Assembly (NCBI GenBank): GCA_965246835.1
Contig: CBDFFQ010000001.1
Location: 744,001-808,000 of the forward strand
Source: JANPPS01 sp965246835
GTDB taxonomy: Bacteria > Pseudomonadota > Alphaproteobacteria > Acetobacterales > Acetobacteraceae
Direction: 5' to 3'
Length of the DNA: 64,000 nt
In this document: positions 38,376 through 45,812 of the stretch, piece by piece
Numbering within the stretch: position 1 is the stretch's first letter
Layout of the letters: every line of letters starts with the position of its first letter
The notes under the pieces: generated by a model
Seen by the model: only the letters and a program-made list of their open reading frames with translations
Told to the model about the DNA's origin: nothing
Databases searched by the model: none
Program-made: the position numbers and the translations under genes

Positions 38376-38722
38376 GTGGCCCCGACCTTTCCGAGCGCGC
38401 GGCGGACATCGTCCATCAGAAGGGTAAACGGCCGCCCGCGCGTCGCATCCCGCCCGACCAGAACGAGGTCATGCCCCGGTGCCGGCATGTCGTGCAGCAC
38501 CTGGCGTGCCGCTTCCTTCAGGCGCCGGCGGGTGCGGTTGCGGATCACGGCGTTGCCGACCTTCTTGGTCACGGTGAAGCCCAGCCGGGCCGGGCCATCA
38601 TCGTCCCGCTTCAGGGCTTGCAGCACGAGGCCATGCACCGGCGCCTTGCGCCCCTTGGCGGCGACGCGCAGGAACTCGGCGCGCCGGGTCAGCCGGAAGC
38701 GGGTCTTGTCCGGTGCCGGCAT
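38372..38722 (-). CDS. rnpA: ribonuclease P protein component
   Basis: This is the 116-residue basic protein subunit of RNase P, which matures tRNA 5' ends. LTRRAEFLRVAAKGRK opens the fold, ARLGFTVTKKVGNAVIRNRT followed by RRRLKEAAR is the RNR signature, and HDLVLVGRDATRGRPF completes it. I use the ATG at 38722; the open frame to 38824 runs through rpmH. It lies 13 nt after rpmH. Confidence 0.94.
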   Translation of the reverse strand: MPAPDKTRFRLTRRAEFLRVAAKGRKAPVHGLVLQALKRDDDGPARLGFTVTKKVGNAVIRNRTRRRLKEAARQVLHDMPAPGHDLVLVGRDATRGRPFTLLMDDVRRALGKVGAT

Positions 38723-38735
38723 CGCACCGGTCGGA

Positions 38736-38870
38736 TCAGGCCGAGAGCTTCTTGCGGCCCTGGGCGCGGCGGTTGGCCAGAACCTTGCGGCCGCCCACGG
38801 TCGCCATGCGCGCGCGGAAGCCATGGCGGCGCTTGCGGACCAGCTTGGACGGTTGATAAGTGCGCTTCAC
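38736..38870 (-). CDS. rpmH: 50S ribosomal protein L34
   Basis: This is the 44-residue protein MKRTYQPSKLVRKRRHGFRA to GRKVLANRRAQGRKKLSA, a standard L34. The start is the GTG at 38870, with GGAG nine nt upstream. The frame extends to 38945, but the extension is not conserved in type. It is the first gene of rpmH-rnpA-yidD-yidC-engB. Confidence 0.96.
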   Translation of the reverse strand: MKRTYQPSKLVRKRRHGFRARMATVGGRKVLANRRAQGRKKLSA

Positions 38871-38956
38871 GACAAAACTCCGATCGATTGAGGCCGCTGC
38901 TGGGCGGAAGCGATGGTCGAACCCGATCCAGGGTCGCGGCCCCATCGCAGGCGCGG

Positions 38957-38986
38957 CTTATAGGCGAATAAGCCGGGATGCGTCAA
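38957..38986 (-). promoter_or_regulatory. sigma-70 promoter of the rpmH operon
   Basis: On the minus strand TTGACG (38986-38981) and TATAAG (38962-38957) are separated by 18 nt, about 85 nt before the rpmH GTG. Both boxes are close to consensus, as expected for a ribosomal-protein operon. Confidence 0.75.
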
Positions 38987-39013
38987 TGTCGTCGCGTGTG
39001 GGAAAGGTTGGCG

Positions 39014-39412
39014 ATGCGACAGGATTGGCGGGTGGCGGGTGCGGCGGCGCTGGGCGCGTTCGGGACGGCGGGGGGCGCCATGGCGCTGTATGGCGTGGGG
39101 GTGCCGTTCGGGGTGGGGGCGTTCGGGCTGGCCTTGTGTGCTGGTTTCGTGGTCGGCACGCTGCCCCGCCCGGCCCCGGCGGCCGCACCCGCACCCGATC
39201 CGACGCCCCTGCAAGCCCGCGTCCAAGAGCTGGAGGCCGCCGCCACGTCGCTGCGGCACGATCTGCGCGGCGTGCTGTCCCCGGCCCTCATGATGTCGGA
39301 TCGGCTGGTGAACCACACGGACCCCGCGATCCGCCGGGCTGGGGAGGCGGTGGTCCGCTCCGTGGACCGCGCCACGGCGATGCTGGCCGCGACCAAGGGC
39401 CCCCCGGCGTAG
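39014..39412 (+). CDS. orphan membrane-anchored DHp-like (HisKA) protein
   Basis: This is a 132-residue protein. Two hydrophobic segments (residues 8-25 and 30-50) form a membrane hairpin. After a proline-rich linker comes a helical stretch (about 64-125) with SLRHDLRGVLSPALMMSDRL. That resembles the H-box of a histidine-kinase dimerisation domain, with His82 followed by Asp. No ATPase domain and no receiver domain follow. It could be a phosphotransfer or decoy partner, or simply a fold-alike. The ATG at 39014 is preferred to the one at 38978. It converges on rodA with 4 nt between the stops. Confidence 0.6.
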   Translation: MRQDWRVAGAAALGAFGTAGGAMALYGVGVPFGVGAFGLALCAGFVVGTLPRPAPAAAPAPDPTPLQARVQELEAAATSLRHDLRGVLSPALMMSDRLVNHTDPAIRRAGEAVVRSVDRATAMLAATKGPPA

Positions 39413-39416
39413 GACG

Positions 39417-40565
39417 CTACTCCTCGCGGCCTTCGCCGAACTCCACGTCCCGATGCACATGCACGCTCATCAGCAGGCCGAAGCCGAACATGACCGTCAG
39501 CATGGCGGACCCACCATGCGAGACCATCGGCAGCGGCACGCCGCCCACTGGGATGGCGCCCATCACCATGGCCATGTTCACGAAGGCATACATGGAGAAG
39601 TTGAACGCGATCCCCAGCGCCAGCAGCCGCCCATATTGATGCCGGCAGCGCAGCGCCATCATCATGCCGCCGATCACGATCATCGCCAGCAACGTCATGA
39701 GCGCGAGCCCGCCCACCAGCCCGAACTCCTCCGCGAGCATGGTGAAGATGAAGTCGGTCTGCTTCTCCGGCAGGAAGTTGAGGTGCCCCTGCGTGCCTTG
39801 CAGGAACCCCTTGCCCCACATGCCGCCGGAGCCCAGGGCGATCTTGGACTGGATGATGTTGTATCCAGCACCCAGCGGATCGCTCTCGGGATTGAGGAAG
39901 GTGGTGATGCGCGCCCGTTGATAATCGTGCAGGTGGGCGTAGGCATATTGCGCCACGAACGGCAGCGGCAGCGCCACCGCGATCACCTTCCACCAGCGAA
40001 TGCCGGCCGCCAGCACCACGGCGGCGCCCACCAGCGCGGTGATGACGGCGGTGCCGAGGTTCGGCTCCTTCAGGATCAGGCCGACCGGCACCAGGATCAT
40101 CAGCGCGGGCGGGATGAGAAATAGCGGGTTGGCCATCTTCTCCCACGTCGCCTTGTGGAACCAGGCCGCCAGCGCCATCACCAGCCCGATCTTCGCGAGC
40201 TCCGACGGTTGCAGCTGCAACCCGCCCAGCTCGATCCAGCGCTGCGCCCCCTTCCCCACGTGACCCATGCGCAGCACCAGGATCAGCAAGGCCACGGACC
40301 CGCCATAGACCACGTAGGAAAAGCGGGCGATGAACCGGATATCGATCAGCGACAGGCACAGCATCATCACGAGCCCGAAGCCGAACCGGATGATGTGGCG
40401 GGAGGCATAGGGCTCCGGCGAGCCGCCGGCCGCGGAATACAATGCTACGTAGCCCACGCCCGCCAGCATGCAGAGCAGCACGACATAGGGCCAGCTGATG
40501 GCCCACAGCTTGGTCGCGAGCCCGAAGGACGGCTCGGCCCGGATCAGCCGGCGTTCGCTCAGCAT
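39417..40565 (-). CDS. rodA: peptidoglycan glycosyltransferase RodA
   Basis: This 382-residue SEDS-family polymerase builds glycan strands for cell elongation with PBP2. About ten membrane segments are visible. The family blocks are GAQRWIELGGLQLQPSELAK, ILKEPNLGTAVITALVG and FLPEKQTDFIFTMLAEEFGL, then the terminal PMVSHGGSAMLTVMFGFGLL. The catalytic Asp region (EKQTDFIF) is intact. It is the last gene of mreB-mreC-mreD-mrdA-rodA, 5 nt after mrdA. Confidence 0.96.
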   Translation of the reverse strand: MLSERRLIRAEPSFGLATKLWAISWPYVVLLCMLAGVGYVALYSAAGGSPEPYASRHIIRFGFGLVMMLCLSLIDIRFIARFSYVVYGGSVALLILVLRMGHVGKGAQRWIELGGLQLQPSELAKIGLVMALAAWFHKATWEKMANPLFLIPPALMILVPVGLILKEPNLGTAVITALVGAAVVLAAGIRWWKVIAVALPLPFVAQYAYAHLHDYQRARITTFLNPESDPLGAGYNIIQSKIALGSGGMWGKGFLQGTQGHLNFLPEKQTDFIFTMLAEEFGLVGGLALMTLLAMIVIGGMMMALRCRHQYGRLLALGIAFNFSMYAFVNMAMVMGAIPVGGVPLPMVSHGGSAMLTVMFGFGLLMSVHVHRDVEFGEGREE

Positions 40566-40570
40566 GCGCC

Positions 40571-42430
40571 CTACCCTCGCACCGCGATCCGCTGCCCGTC
40601 GCGGGCGTTCGCGGGGTCCCGGGTCAGCACGTCGATCATGATGTCCCGCCCTAACGGCGCCGCGGCCGCCGCGCCGGCATTGCCGTGCTCCACCACGACC
40701 GCCACGGCGTAGCGCGGCTGGTCATAGGGCGCGTAGCAGACGAACAGCGCATGCGGCCGGAACTCCCAGGGCAGCGTGTCGGAGCGATAGCCGCGCTCCC
40801 GCTGCTCGCGCGTCACGCGGCGCACCTGGGTGGACCCGGTCTTGCCGGCCATCTGCATGCCATTGCCGATCCGGGCCACCGGCGCCGTGCCGCCGCCCTC
40901 GTTCACCACCGCCCACATGCCTTCACGCACCAGGTGCATCGCCCGTTCCGGAATACCCAGGGCCGGCCAGTCATTCGGGGATGCACCCTTCTGCAACACG
41001 CCGCCGATCGTGCGCGTAAGATGCGGCTGCAGCGCGCGGCCACTGGCGATGCGGGCGGTGTAGGTGGCCAGCGCCAGGGGGGTGGTCTGGATATAGCCCT
41101 GGCCGATGCCGCAGCTGATGGTGTCACCGATGTTCCACGGCTTGCCCTGCGCCTGCCGCCACGCCTTGGTCGGCATCAGGCCCTTCCGCACGCCCGGCAG
41201 CTCGATATCCAGCTCCACCCCGATGCCGAACTTGTTGGCCATGGCCGCCACCCGGTCGATCCCGGCCCGGCGCGACACCTCGTAGAAGAACACGTCGCAG
41301 GATTGTTTCAGCGCCGCCCGCATGTCCAGTGCGCCATGCCCGGACTTGTTCCAGCAATGGAACCGCGTGTCGCCGATATCGAGGTGGCCGGGGCAGGAGA
41401 TGCGCTCGCCGGGCCCGATCACCTTCGCGTCGAGCCCGGCCAACCCCACCGCCATCTTGAACGTGCTGCCCGGCGCATACAGGCCGCTCGCCGCCTTGTT
41501 GATCAGCGGCGCCTTGCGGTTGCTGGTCCAGGCGATCCATTGCGCCTGGCTCACGCCGGAGTTGAACAGCGTGGGGTCGAAGCTCGGGTTCGTCGTCATG
41601 GCGAGCACCTCGCCATTGCGCGCATCCATCACGACGGCGGAGGCGCTTTCGTCACCCAGGCGCTTCAAGACCGAGTTCTGCAGCCCGACATCGATGCTGA
41701 GGCCCAGATCCTGGCCCGGCGTTCCCTCCTGCCGGTCCAGCTCGCGGATCACGCGGCCGACGGCGTTCACCTCCATCTGCACGGCCCCGGCCCGGCCGCG
41801 CAGCCCCGTGTCATGCGCCTTCTCCATGCCGGAGCGGCCGATGCGGATGCCCGGGAGCGCCAGCATCGGCTCGTTGCCCAGATCGGCTTCGCTGGGCGGC
41901 GCCACGTAGCCCACGACGTGGGCGAGCGCCGGGCCCTGCGGGTAGATGCGGGTGAAGCCGACATCGACCAGGATGCCCGGCAGGTCCGGCGCATTCACCT
42001 CGATCCGCGCCATGTCCTCCCACGTCAGGAACTCGCGCACGATGATCGGGATGAAGCGGCGGCGGCGGCGCATCTCACGCTCGATGCGGGCGCGCTCATG
42101 GTCCGGCAGCGGCACCACGCGGGCGAAGGTGTCCAGCGTCGCGTCCACGTTGGTGGTGAGCTCGGCCGTCAGCAGGGCCCGCCAGTTCAGCCGGTTGCCG
42201 GCCACGATGCTGCCGGTGCGGTCGAACACGCGGCCGCGGGGCGGGGCGGTGAGGCGCGCGCTGATGCGGTTGCTCTCGGCCATGACGGAGTAGCGTTCGC
42301 CCTCCACGACCTGAACTTGATACAGCTTGCCGGCTAGGGCGCCGAAGATGCCGAGCTGACCGGCGCCCAGCAGCAAGGCCCGGCGCGTGAAGACGCCGGT
42401 GCGCTTGTTCTCCTTTTTGATCCAGCTCAA
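40571..42430 (-). CDS. mrdA: penicillin-binding protein 2 (transpeptidase)
   Basis: This 619-residue class B PBP crosslinks elongation peptidoglycan. One membrane anchor lies near residues 17-36 and the dimerisation domain starts RISARLTAPPRGRVFDRTGS. The transpeptidase motifs are S322-x-x-K (APGSTFKMAVG), S377-C-D (KQSCDVFFYEV, the usual form in PBP2) and K530-T-G (MAGKTGST). Length is normal. It starts one base after the mreD stop and is followed by rodA, its partner. Confidence 0.97.
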   Translation of the reverse strand: MSWIKKENKRTGVFTRRALLLGAGQLGIFGALAGKLYQVQVVEGERYSVMAESNRISARLTAPPRGRVFDRTGSIVAGNRLNWRALLTAELTTNVDATLDTFARVVPLPDHERARIEREMRRRRRFIPIIVREFLTWEDMARIEVNAPDLPGILVDVGFTRIYPQGPALAHVVGYVAPPSEADLGNEPMLALPGIRIGRSGMEKAHDTGLRGRAGAVQMEVNAVGRVIRELDRQEGTPGQDLGLSIDVGLQNSVLKRLGDESASAVVMDARNGEVLAMTTNPSFDPTLFNSGVSQAQWIAWTSNRKAPLINKAASGLYAPGSTFKMAVGLAGLDAKVIGPGERISCPGHLDIGDTRFHCWNKSGHGALDMRAALKQSCDVFFYEVSRRAGIDRVAAMANKFGIGVELDIELPGVRKGLMPTKAWRQAQGKPWNIGDTISCGIGQGYIQTTPLALATYTARIASGRALQPHLTRTIGGVLQKGASPNDWPALGIPERAMHLVREGMWAVVNEGGGTAPVARIGNGMQMAGKTGSTQVRRVTREQRERGYRSDTLPWEFRPHALFVCYAPYDQPRYAVAVVVEHGNAGAAAAAPLGRDIMIDVLTRDPANARDGQRIAVRG

Positions 42431-42431
42431 T

Positions 42432-42983
42432 TCAGGCCTCGTCTGGGTTGGCGAGGCCGCGATGGGTCCAGGTGAACAGCGTCGCCAGCACCGGATAGAG
42501 CCCGACCGCGAGCCCGAATTGGAACATCGCGGCGGAGGCCGGCACGAGCCGCAGGCTGAGCAGGCCGGTGAGCACCCAGGTGAGCAGCGCCGCGCCTGCC
42601 GCGACGGCGATGAACACGAGCCAGACCAGCACGAAACCCTGCGCGGCCAACACGCGCCGGGCCTTCACGGCCAGGCCATGGGTGACCAGCAAGATCACGA
42701 TCCCGGCGCCGAGCGGGCCCAGGCCCAGCAGGTCCGACAGCAACCCCAGCAGGAACACCACGGGCGGCGGCATGCTGGCCGGGCGGAACACGGACCAGAA
42801 GAACACGCAGGCCAGCGCCGCAGCCGGCTGCAATTGCGCCTGCCCGGGGAGGCCCAGGGGCGAGGCGAGGACCAGCAGCAGCATCGCGGTGCAGGCGGCC
42901 GGGAAGGATTGGCGGGAGGCGGCGTCGAGCTGGCGCCACACGGTGGGGCGGGGGCGGATGCCGGGGGTACGTTCGGGCTTCAT
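42432..42983 (-). CDS. mreD: rod shape-determining protein MreD
   Basis: This 183-residue inner-membrane protein links MreC to the elongasome. Five or so hydrophobic helices are visible, such as AACTAMLLLVLASPLGLPG, VVFLLGLLSDLLGLGPLGAG and MFQFGLAVGLYPVLATLFTW. FLLGLLSDLL-x-x-GPLG is the most conserved part of the family. Identification also rests on its place between mreC and mrdA. It is separated from mreC by 115 nt containing a strong hairpin repeat, an unusual break in this operon. Confidence 0.88.
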   Translation of the reverse strand: MKPERTPGIRPRPTVWRQLDAASRQSFPAACTAMLLLVLASPLGLPGQAQLQPAAALACVFFWSVFRPASMPPPVVFLLGLLSDLLGLGPLGAGIVILLVTHGLAVKARRVLAAQGFVLVWLVFIAVAAGAALLTWVLTGLLSLRLVPASAAMFQFGLAVGLYPVLATLFTWTHRGLANPDEA

Positions 42984-43017
42984 GGCGATTTGGTCCAGTG
43001 ACCGGTGCGAAAGTGGC

Positions 43018-43063
43018 GGGTTGCACGCGCCCTACACCCTGGAATGTAGGGCGGGTGCAACCC
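43018..43063. repeat. long imperfect palindrome in the mreC-mreD spacer
   Basis: GGGTTGCAC, GCG, CCCTACA, an 8-nt loop, TGTAGGGC, then GGGTGCAACCC fold into a stem of about 16 bp with a small internal mismatch. The motif TAGGGCGGGTGCAACCC is a familiar dispersed extragenic palindrome in GC-rich proteobacteria. Only one copy is in this window. Its position would reduce or stabilise mRNA between mreC and mreD. Confidence 0.75.
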
Positions 43064-43098
43064 TCCGCTGGCAACCGAGCCATGCCGCCATCCGCCCC

Positions 43099-43959
43099 TC
43101 ACCGCCGCACCGCCGGCCGTGGCGCCGTGCTCTCCGGGGGCGTAATGCCGCGCAGGCCGTAGTTGAAGATTCGCACGACCTCCAACCGGTCCAGGTGCGC
43201 GAACGGCTCCACCTCCGCCACGTTGTTTGCCGTGTAGCGCACGGTGCCGACCGGCAGCCCCGCCGGGAACGCGCCGGCCTCGGCGGAGGTCACCACCCGC
43301 TCCCCCTCGACAGGCATCACCCCCTCGGGCCAATGCTGCAACCGGGGCCGGCCGCTGTTGTTACCTGACAGGATCGCGCGCGACCTGCTGTTCTCCAGCG
43401 TCACCGGCACGCGGCTGTTCATGTCGGTCAGCAACAGGATACGGGCGCTCCGGGTGCCAAGCTCCGTCACGCGGCCCACGAGGCCCCGCTCATCCAAGGC
43501 GATCTGCCCCCGGGTCAGGCCGTGGCTCGGCCCCACGGAAAGCAGCACCGCCCGCGCATACACGCCCCCGGCATCGGCCACCACACGGGCCGTCACGTAG
43601 GAGGGCGCGGGGTCCGGGATCCAATGCAGGTTGGCCTTGAGCGTCGCATTCTCGGCATCGAGCGCCATCGCGACGGCCTGCCAGCGGCGGAGCTGGTCGT
43701 TATCGGCGCGCAACCGGGCATTCTCGGTGCGGAGCGTCAGCATGCCCTCGGCCTCGCCCACTACGCGGTGCACGGAGGCCAGCGGCTCCGCCACGATCGC
43801 GAAGATCGGCGCCAGCGTGTCCGCCACCGCCATGCGCAGCCGCTCCGCCAGCATGGTGTCGGCCTTACCGAGCAGCATCAGCCCGAACGCCGCCGCGATC
43901 AGCACCGGAAGCGTCAGCCGCGACAGCGCCTGCCGCAGGGGAATGGAGAGCCGGATCAC
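43099..43959 (-). CDS. mreC: rod shape-determining protein MreC
   Basis: This is a 286-residue periplasmic scaffold with one N-terminal membrane segment (LPVLIAAAFGLMLLGKADTM). A coiled coil follows (LTLRTENARLRADNDQLRRW, about 70-110), then the double beta-barrel domain (SYVTARVVADAGGVYARAVL; ALDERGLVGRVTELGTRSAR; LLLTDMNSRVPVTLENSRSR; GERVVTSAEAGAFPAGLPVG). It binds MreB, MreD and PBP2. It lies 18 nt after mreB. Confidence 0.95.
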   Translation of the reverse strand: MIRLSIPLRQALSRLTLPVLIAAAFGLMLLGKADTMLAERLRMAVADTLAPIFAIVAEPLASVHRVVGEAEGMLTLRTENARLRADNDQLRRWQAVAMALDAENATLKANLHWIPDPAPSYVTARVVADAGGVYARAVLLSVGPSHGLTRGQIALDERGLVGRVTELGTRSARILLLTDMNSRVPVTLENSRSRAILSGNNSGRPRLQHWPEGVMPVEGERVVTSAEAGAFPAGLPVGTVRYTANNVAEVEPFAHLDRLEVVRIFNYGLRGITPPESTAPRPAVRR

Positions 43960-43977
43960 GCACGCCTCCCCATCCGA

Positions 43978-45021
43978 TTAGTACATCGACGTCAATACGT
44001 TGCGCAGCCGCTTGATCTCCTCGAGCGCCCGGCCGGTACCGAGCGCCACGCAGCTGAGCGGGTTCTCCGCCACCACCACCGGCAGCCCGGTCGCATCCCG
44101 CAACACCTGGTCCAGACGGTAGAGCAATGCCCCCCCGCCCGTCAGCACAATTCCCTTGTCCACGATATCGGCCGCGAGTTCCGGTGGCGTGTTCTCCAGC
44201 GCGACCTTCACGGCCTCCACGATGGCGCTCACGGGCTCGGCCAGGCTCTCGGCGATCTGCCGCTGGCCCACCAGGATCTCGCGCGGGACGCCGTTCATCA
44301 GATCCCGGCCCTTCACCTCGCGATACGGGCCGTCATCCAGATCGTCGGACGGGGTGGCGGCGCCGATATCCATCTTGATCCGCTCGGCCGAGCTTTCGCC
44401 GATCAGCAGGTTATGCGTGCGGCGGATATAGCTGATGATCGCCTCGTCCATCTTGTCCCCGCCCACGCGGACCGACTTGGAATAGACGATGCCGCCCAGC
44501 GAGATCACCGCCACCTCGGTCGTGCCGCCGCCGACATCCACGATCATGCTGCCGCTGGGCTCCGTCACGGGCAGCCCGGCGCCGATCGCGGCGGCCATCG
44601 GCTCCTCGATCAGCAGCACCTTGCGGGCGCCCGCGCTCTCTGCGCTCTCCTGGATCGCCCGGCGCTCCACGGCGGTGCTGCCGGAGGGAACACACACGAT
44701 AATGAGCGGGCTCGCGAAGCCGCGGCGATTATGCACCTTGCGGATGAAGTGCTTGATCATCTCCTCCGCGACTTCGAAATCGGCGATCACCCCGTCCCGC
44801 AGCGGGCGGATGGCGGAGATGTTGCCCGGCGTGCGGCCCAGCATGAGCTTCGCCTCCTCGCCCACGGCCAGAACCTGCTTCTTGCCGCGCACGTCGGCGA
44901 TCGCCACCACGCTGGGCTCCGCCAGCACGATGCCGCGGCCCTTCACGTAGACCAGCGTATTGGCTGTGCCGAGGTCGATGGCCATGTCCGCGGACATGAT
45001 CCCCAGCAAACGTCCGAACAT
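43978..45021 (-). CDS. mreB: rod shape-determining actin MreB
   Basis: This is a 347-residue bacterial actin. The phosphate-1 loop is MSADMAIDLGTANTLVYVKG and phosphate-2 is SMIVDVGGGTTEVAVISLGG. The adenosine loop is GIVLTGGGALLYRLDQVLRD. The N-terminal amphipathic membrane-binding segment is MFGRLLGI. I prefer the ATG at 45021 (MFGRLLG) to that at 45039, because GAAGGG stands upstream of it. It opens the elongasome operon. The 200-nt region upstream is shared with the divergent lipoprotein gene and no strong promoter stands out. Confidence 0.97.
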   Translation of the reverse strand: MFGRLLGIMSADMAIDLGTANTLVYVKGRGIVLAEPSVVAIADVRGKKQVLAVGEEAKLMLGRTPGNISAIRPLRDGVIADFEVAEEMIKHFIRKVHNRRGFASPLIIVCVPSGSTAVERRAIQESAESAGARKVLLIEEPMAAAIGAGLPVTEPSGSMIVDVGGGTTEVAVISLGGIVYSKSVRVGGDKMDEAIISYIRRTHNLLIGESSAERIKMDIGAATPSDDLDDGPYREVKGRDLMNGVPREILVGQRQIAESLAEPVSAIVEAVKVALENTPPELAADIVDKGIVLTGGGALLYRLDQVLRDATGLPVVVAENPLSCVALGTGRALEEIKRLRNVLTSMY

Positions 45022-45221
45022 GCAATCGCCCTTCGTCATGGATCGGGAGTGCGGGCCGTCCAGCGGCCCTGCGTGGGCGGTGGCTTACGCCCAGGGGTGC
45101 GGAACGGCAAGGGCCGCCATTCACGATCCCGTGATTCCAGGACCCGGCCACGACTCTGCCCGGACCTTGTCACATTTCTGGACGTTTGTGCCCGTAGATG
45201 CATAATCATGGGAGTGCAACG

Positions 45222-45440
45222 ATGCGGGTTTCAACGATCGCGGTGATGGTAGCCGGCGCGCTGATGGTGGCGGCATGTGGTGAGACGCCGGGCACACGGG
45301 CGGTGACGGGCGGGTTGCTCGGCGCTGGCACCGGTGCGGCCGTCGGCGCCGCGACGGGGGGCAATGCCGGCACCGGCGCCCTGATCGGCGGCGGCGTCGG
45401 GGCGGTCGGCGGCGCGGTGACGGCACCGCGCCGGTATTAG
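45222..45440 (+). CDS. small glycine-zipper lipoprotein
   Basis: This is a 72-residue protein. The signal peptide MRVSTIAVMVAGALMVAACG ends in a lipobox (VAAC), so the mature protein starts at a lipidated Cys20. The mature part is a glycine zipper (GGLLGAGTGAAVGAATGGNA; GALIGGGVGAVGGAVTAP), a membrane-associating motif. Homologues are outer-membrane small lipoproteins of unclear role. The ATG at 45222 has GGGAG upstream; the one at 45198 would spoil the signal peptide. It is followed 16 nt later by a second protein of the same type. Confidence 0.85.
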   Translation: MRVSTIAVMVAGALMVAACGETPGTRAVTGGLLGAGTGAAVGAATGGNAGTGALIGGGVGAVGGAVTAPRRY

Positions 45441-45456
45441 CCAAGGGAGAAAGACT

Positions 45457-45774
45457 GTGAACAGGAAGTTGGCGCTCAGCCTGGCAATCGTCGGTGGTTT
45501 GGGCCTGAGTGGATGCACGGACCCCTATGACCCCGGGCAGCGTGCGCTGGGCGGTGCGGGGATCGGCGCAGCCGGCGGCGCCTTGCTGGGCGGCGCGCTG
45601 GGTGGCGGCCGGGGTGCCGTGGCCGGGGCCGTGCTGGGTGGCGCCGGCGGTGCCGTCACGGGCGCGGCCACCACGCCGCAGCGGCCCTACTATCAGCAGG
45701 GCTACCAGCAGGGCTATCAGCCCGGCTACTACCAGCAGGCGCCGAGCTACTACCAGCCGCGCTACGGCTACTGA
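45457..45774 (+). CDS. glycine-zipper lipoprotein with a Tyr/Gln-rich tail
   Basis: This is a 105-residue protein. The signal peptide MNRKLALSLAIVGGLGLSGC ends in a lipobox (LSGC). The glycine zipper (RALGGAGIGAAGGALLGGAL; AVAGAVLGGAGGAVTGAA) is followed by a low-complexity tail of repeated QQGY/QPGYY units ending RYGY. It is close in type to the gene before it and was probably produced by duplication followed by tail change. The start is GTG with GGAG upstream. Its role is probably envelope-related. Confidence 0.82.
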   Translation: MNRKLALSLAIVGGLGLSGCTDPYDPGQRALGGAGIGAAGGALLGGALGGGRGAVAGAVLGGAGGAVTGAATTPQRPYYQQGYQQGYQPGYYQQAPSYYQPRYGY

Positions 45775-45780
45775 GGGCCG

Positions 45781-45807
45781 CGCCCTCTCCCGCACCGGGA
45801 GAGGGCG
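45781..45807. terminator. perfect 12-bp hairpin between convergent genes
   Basis: CGCCCTCTCCCG and CGGGAGAGGGCG flank a CAC loop. The hairpin lies between the 3' ends of the lipoprotein gene and leuA, so it can serve both. The stem is the same palindrome as in the REP-like repeats at 10677 and 51698. There is no T-tract. Confidence 0.65.
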
Positions 45808-45812
45808 TCCCT

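Noticed and set aside
40685..42337. A 550-codon plus-strand frame
   Set aside because: It is antisense to mrdA, all of whose catalytic motifs are intact; shadow of codon bias.
43522..45246. A 574-codon plus-strand frame
   Set aside because: It is antisense to mreC and mreB and rich in His/Arg/Gln; shadow.
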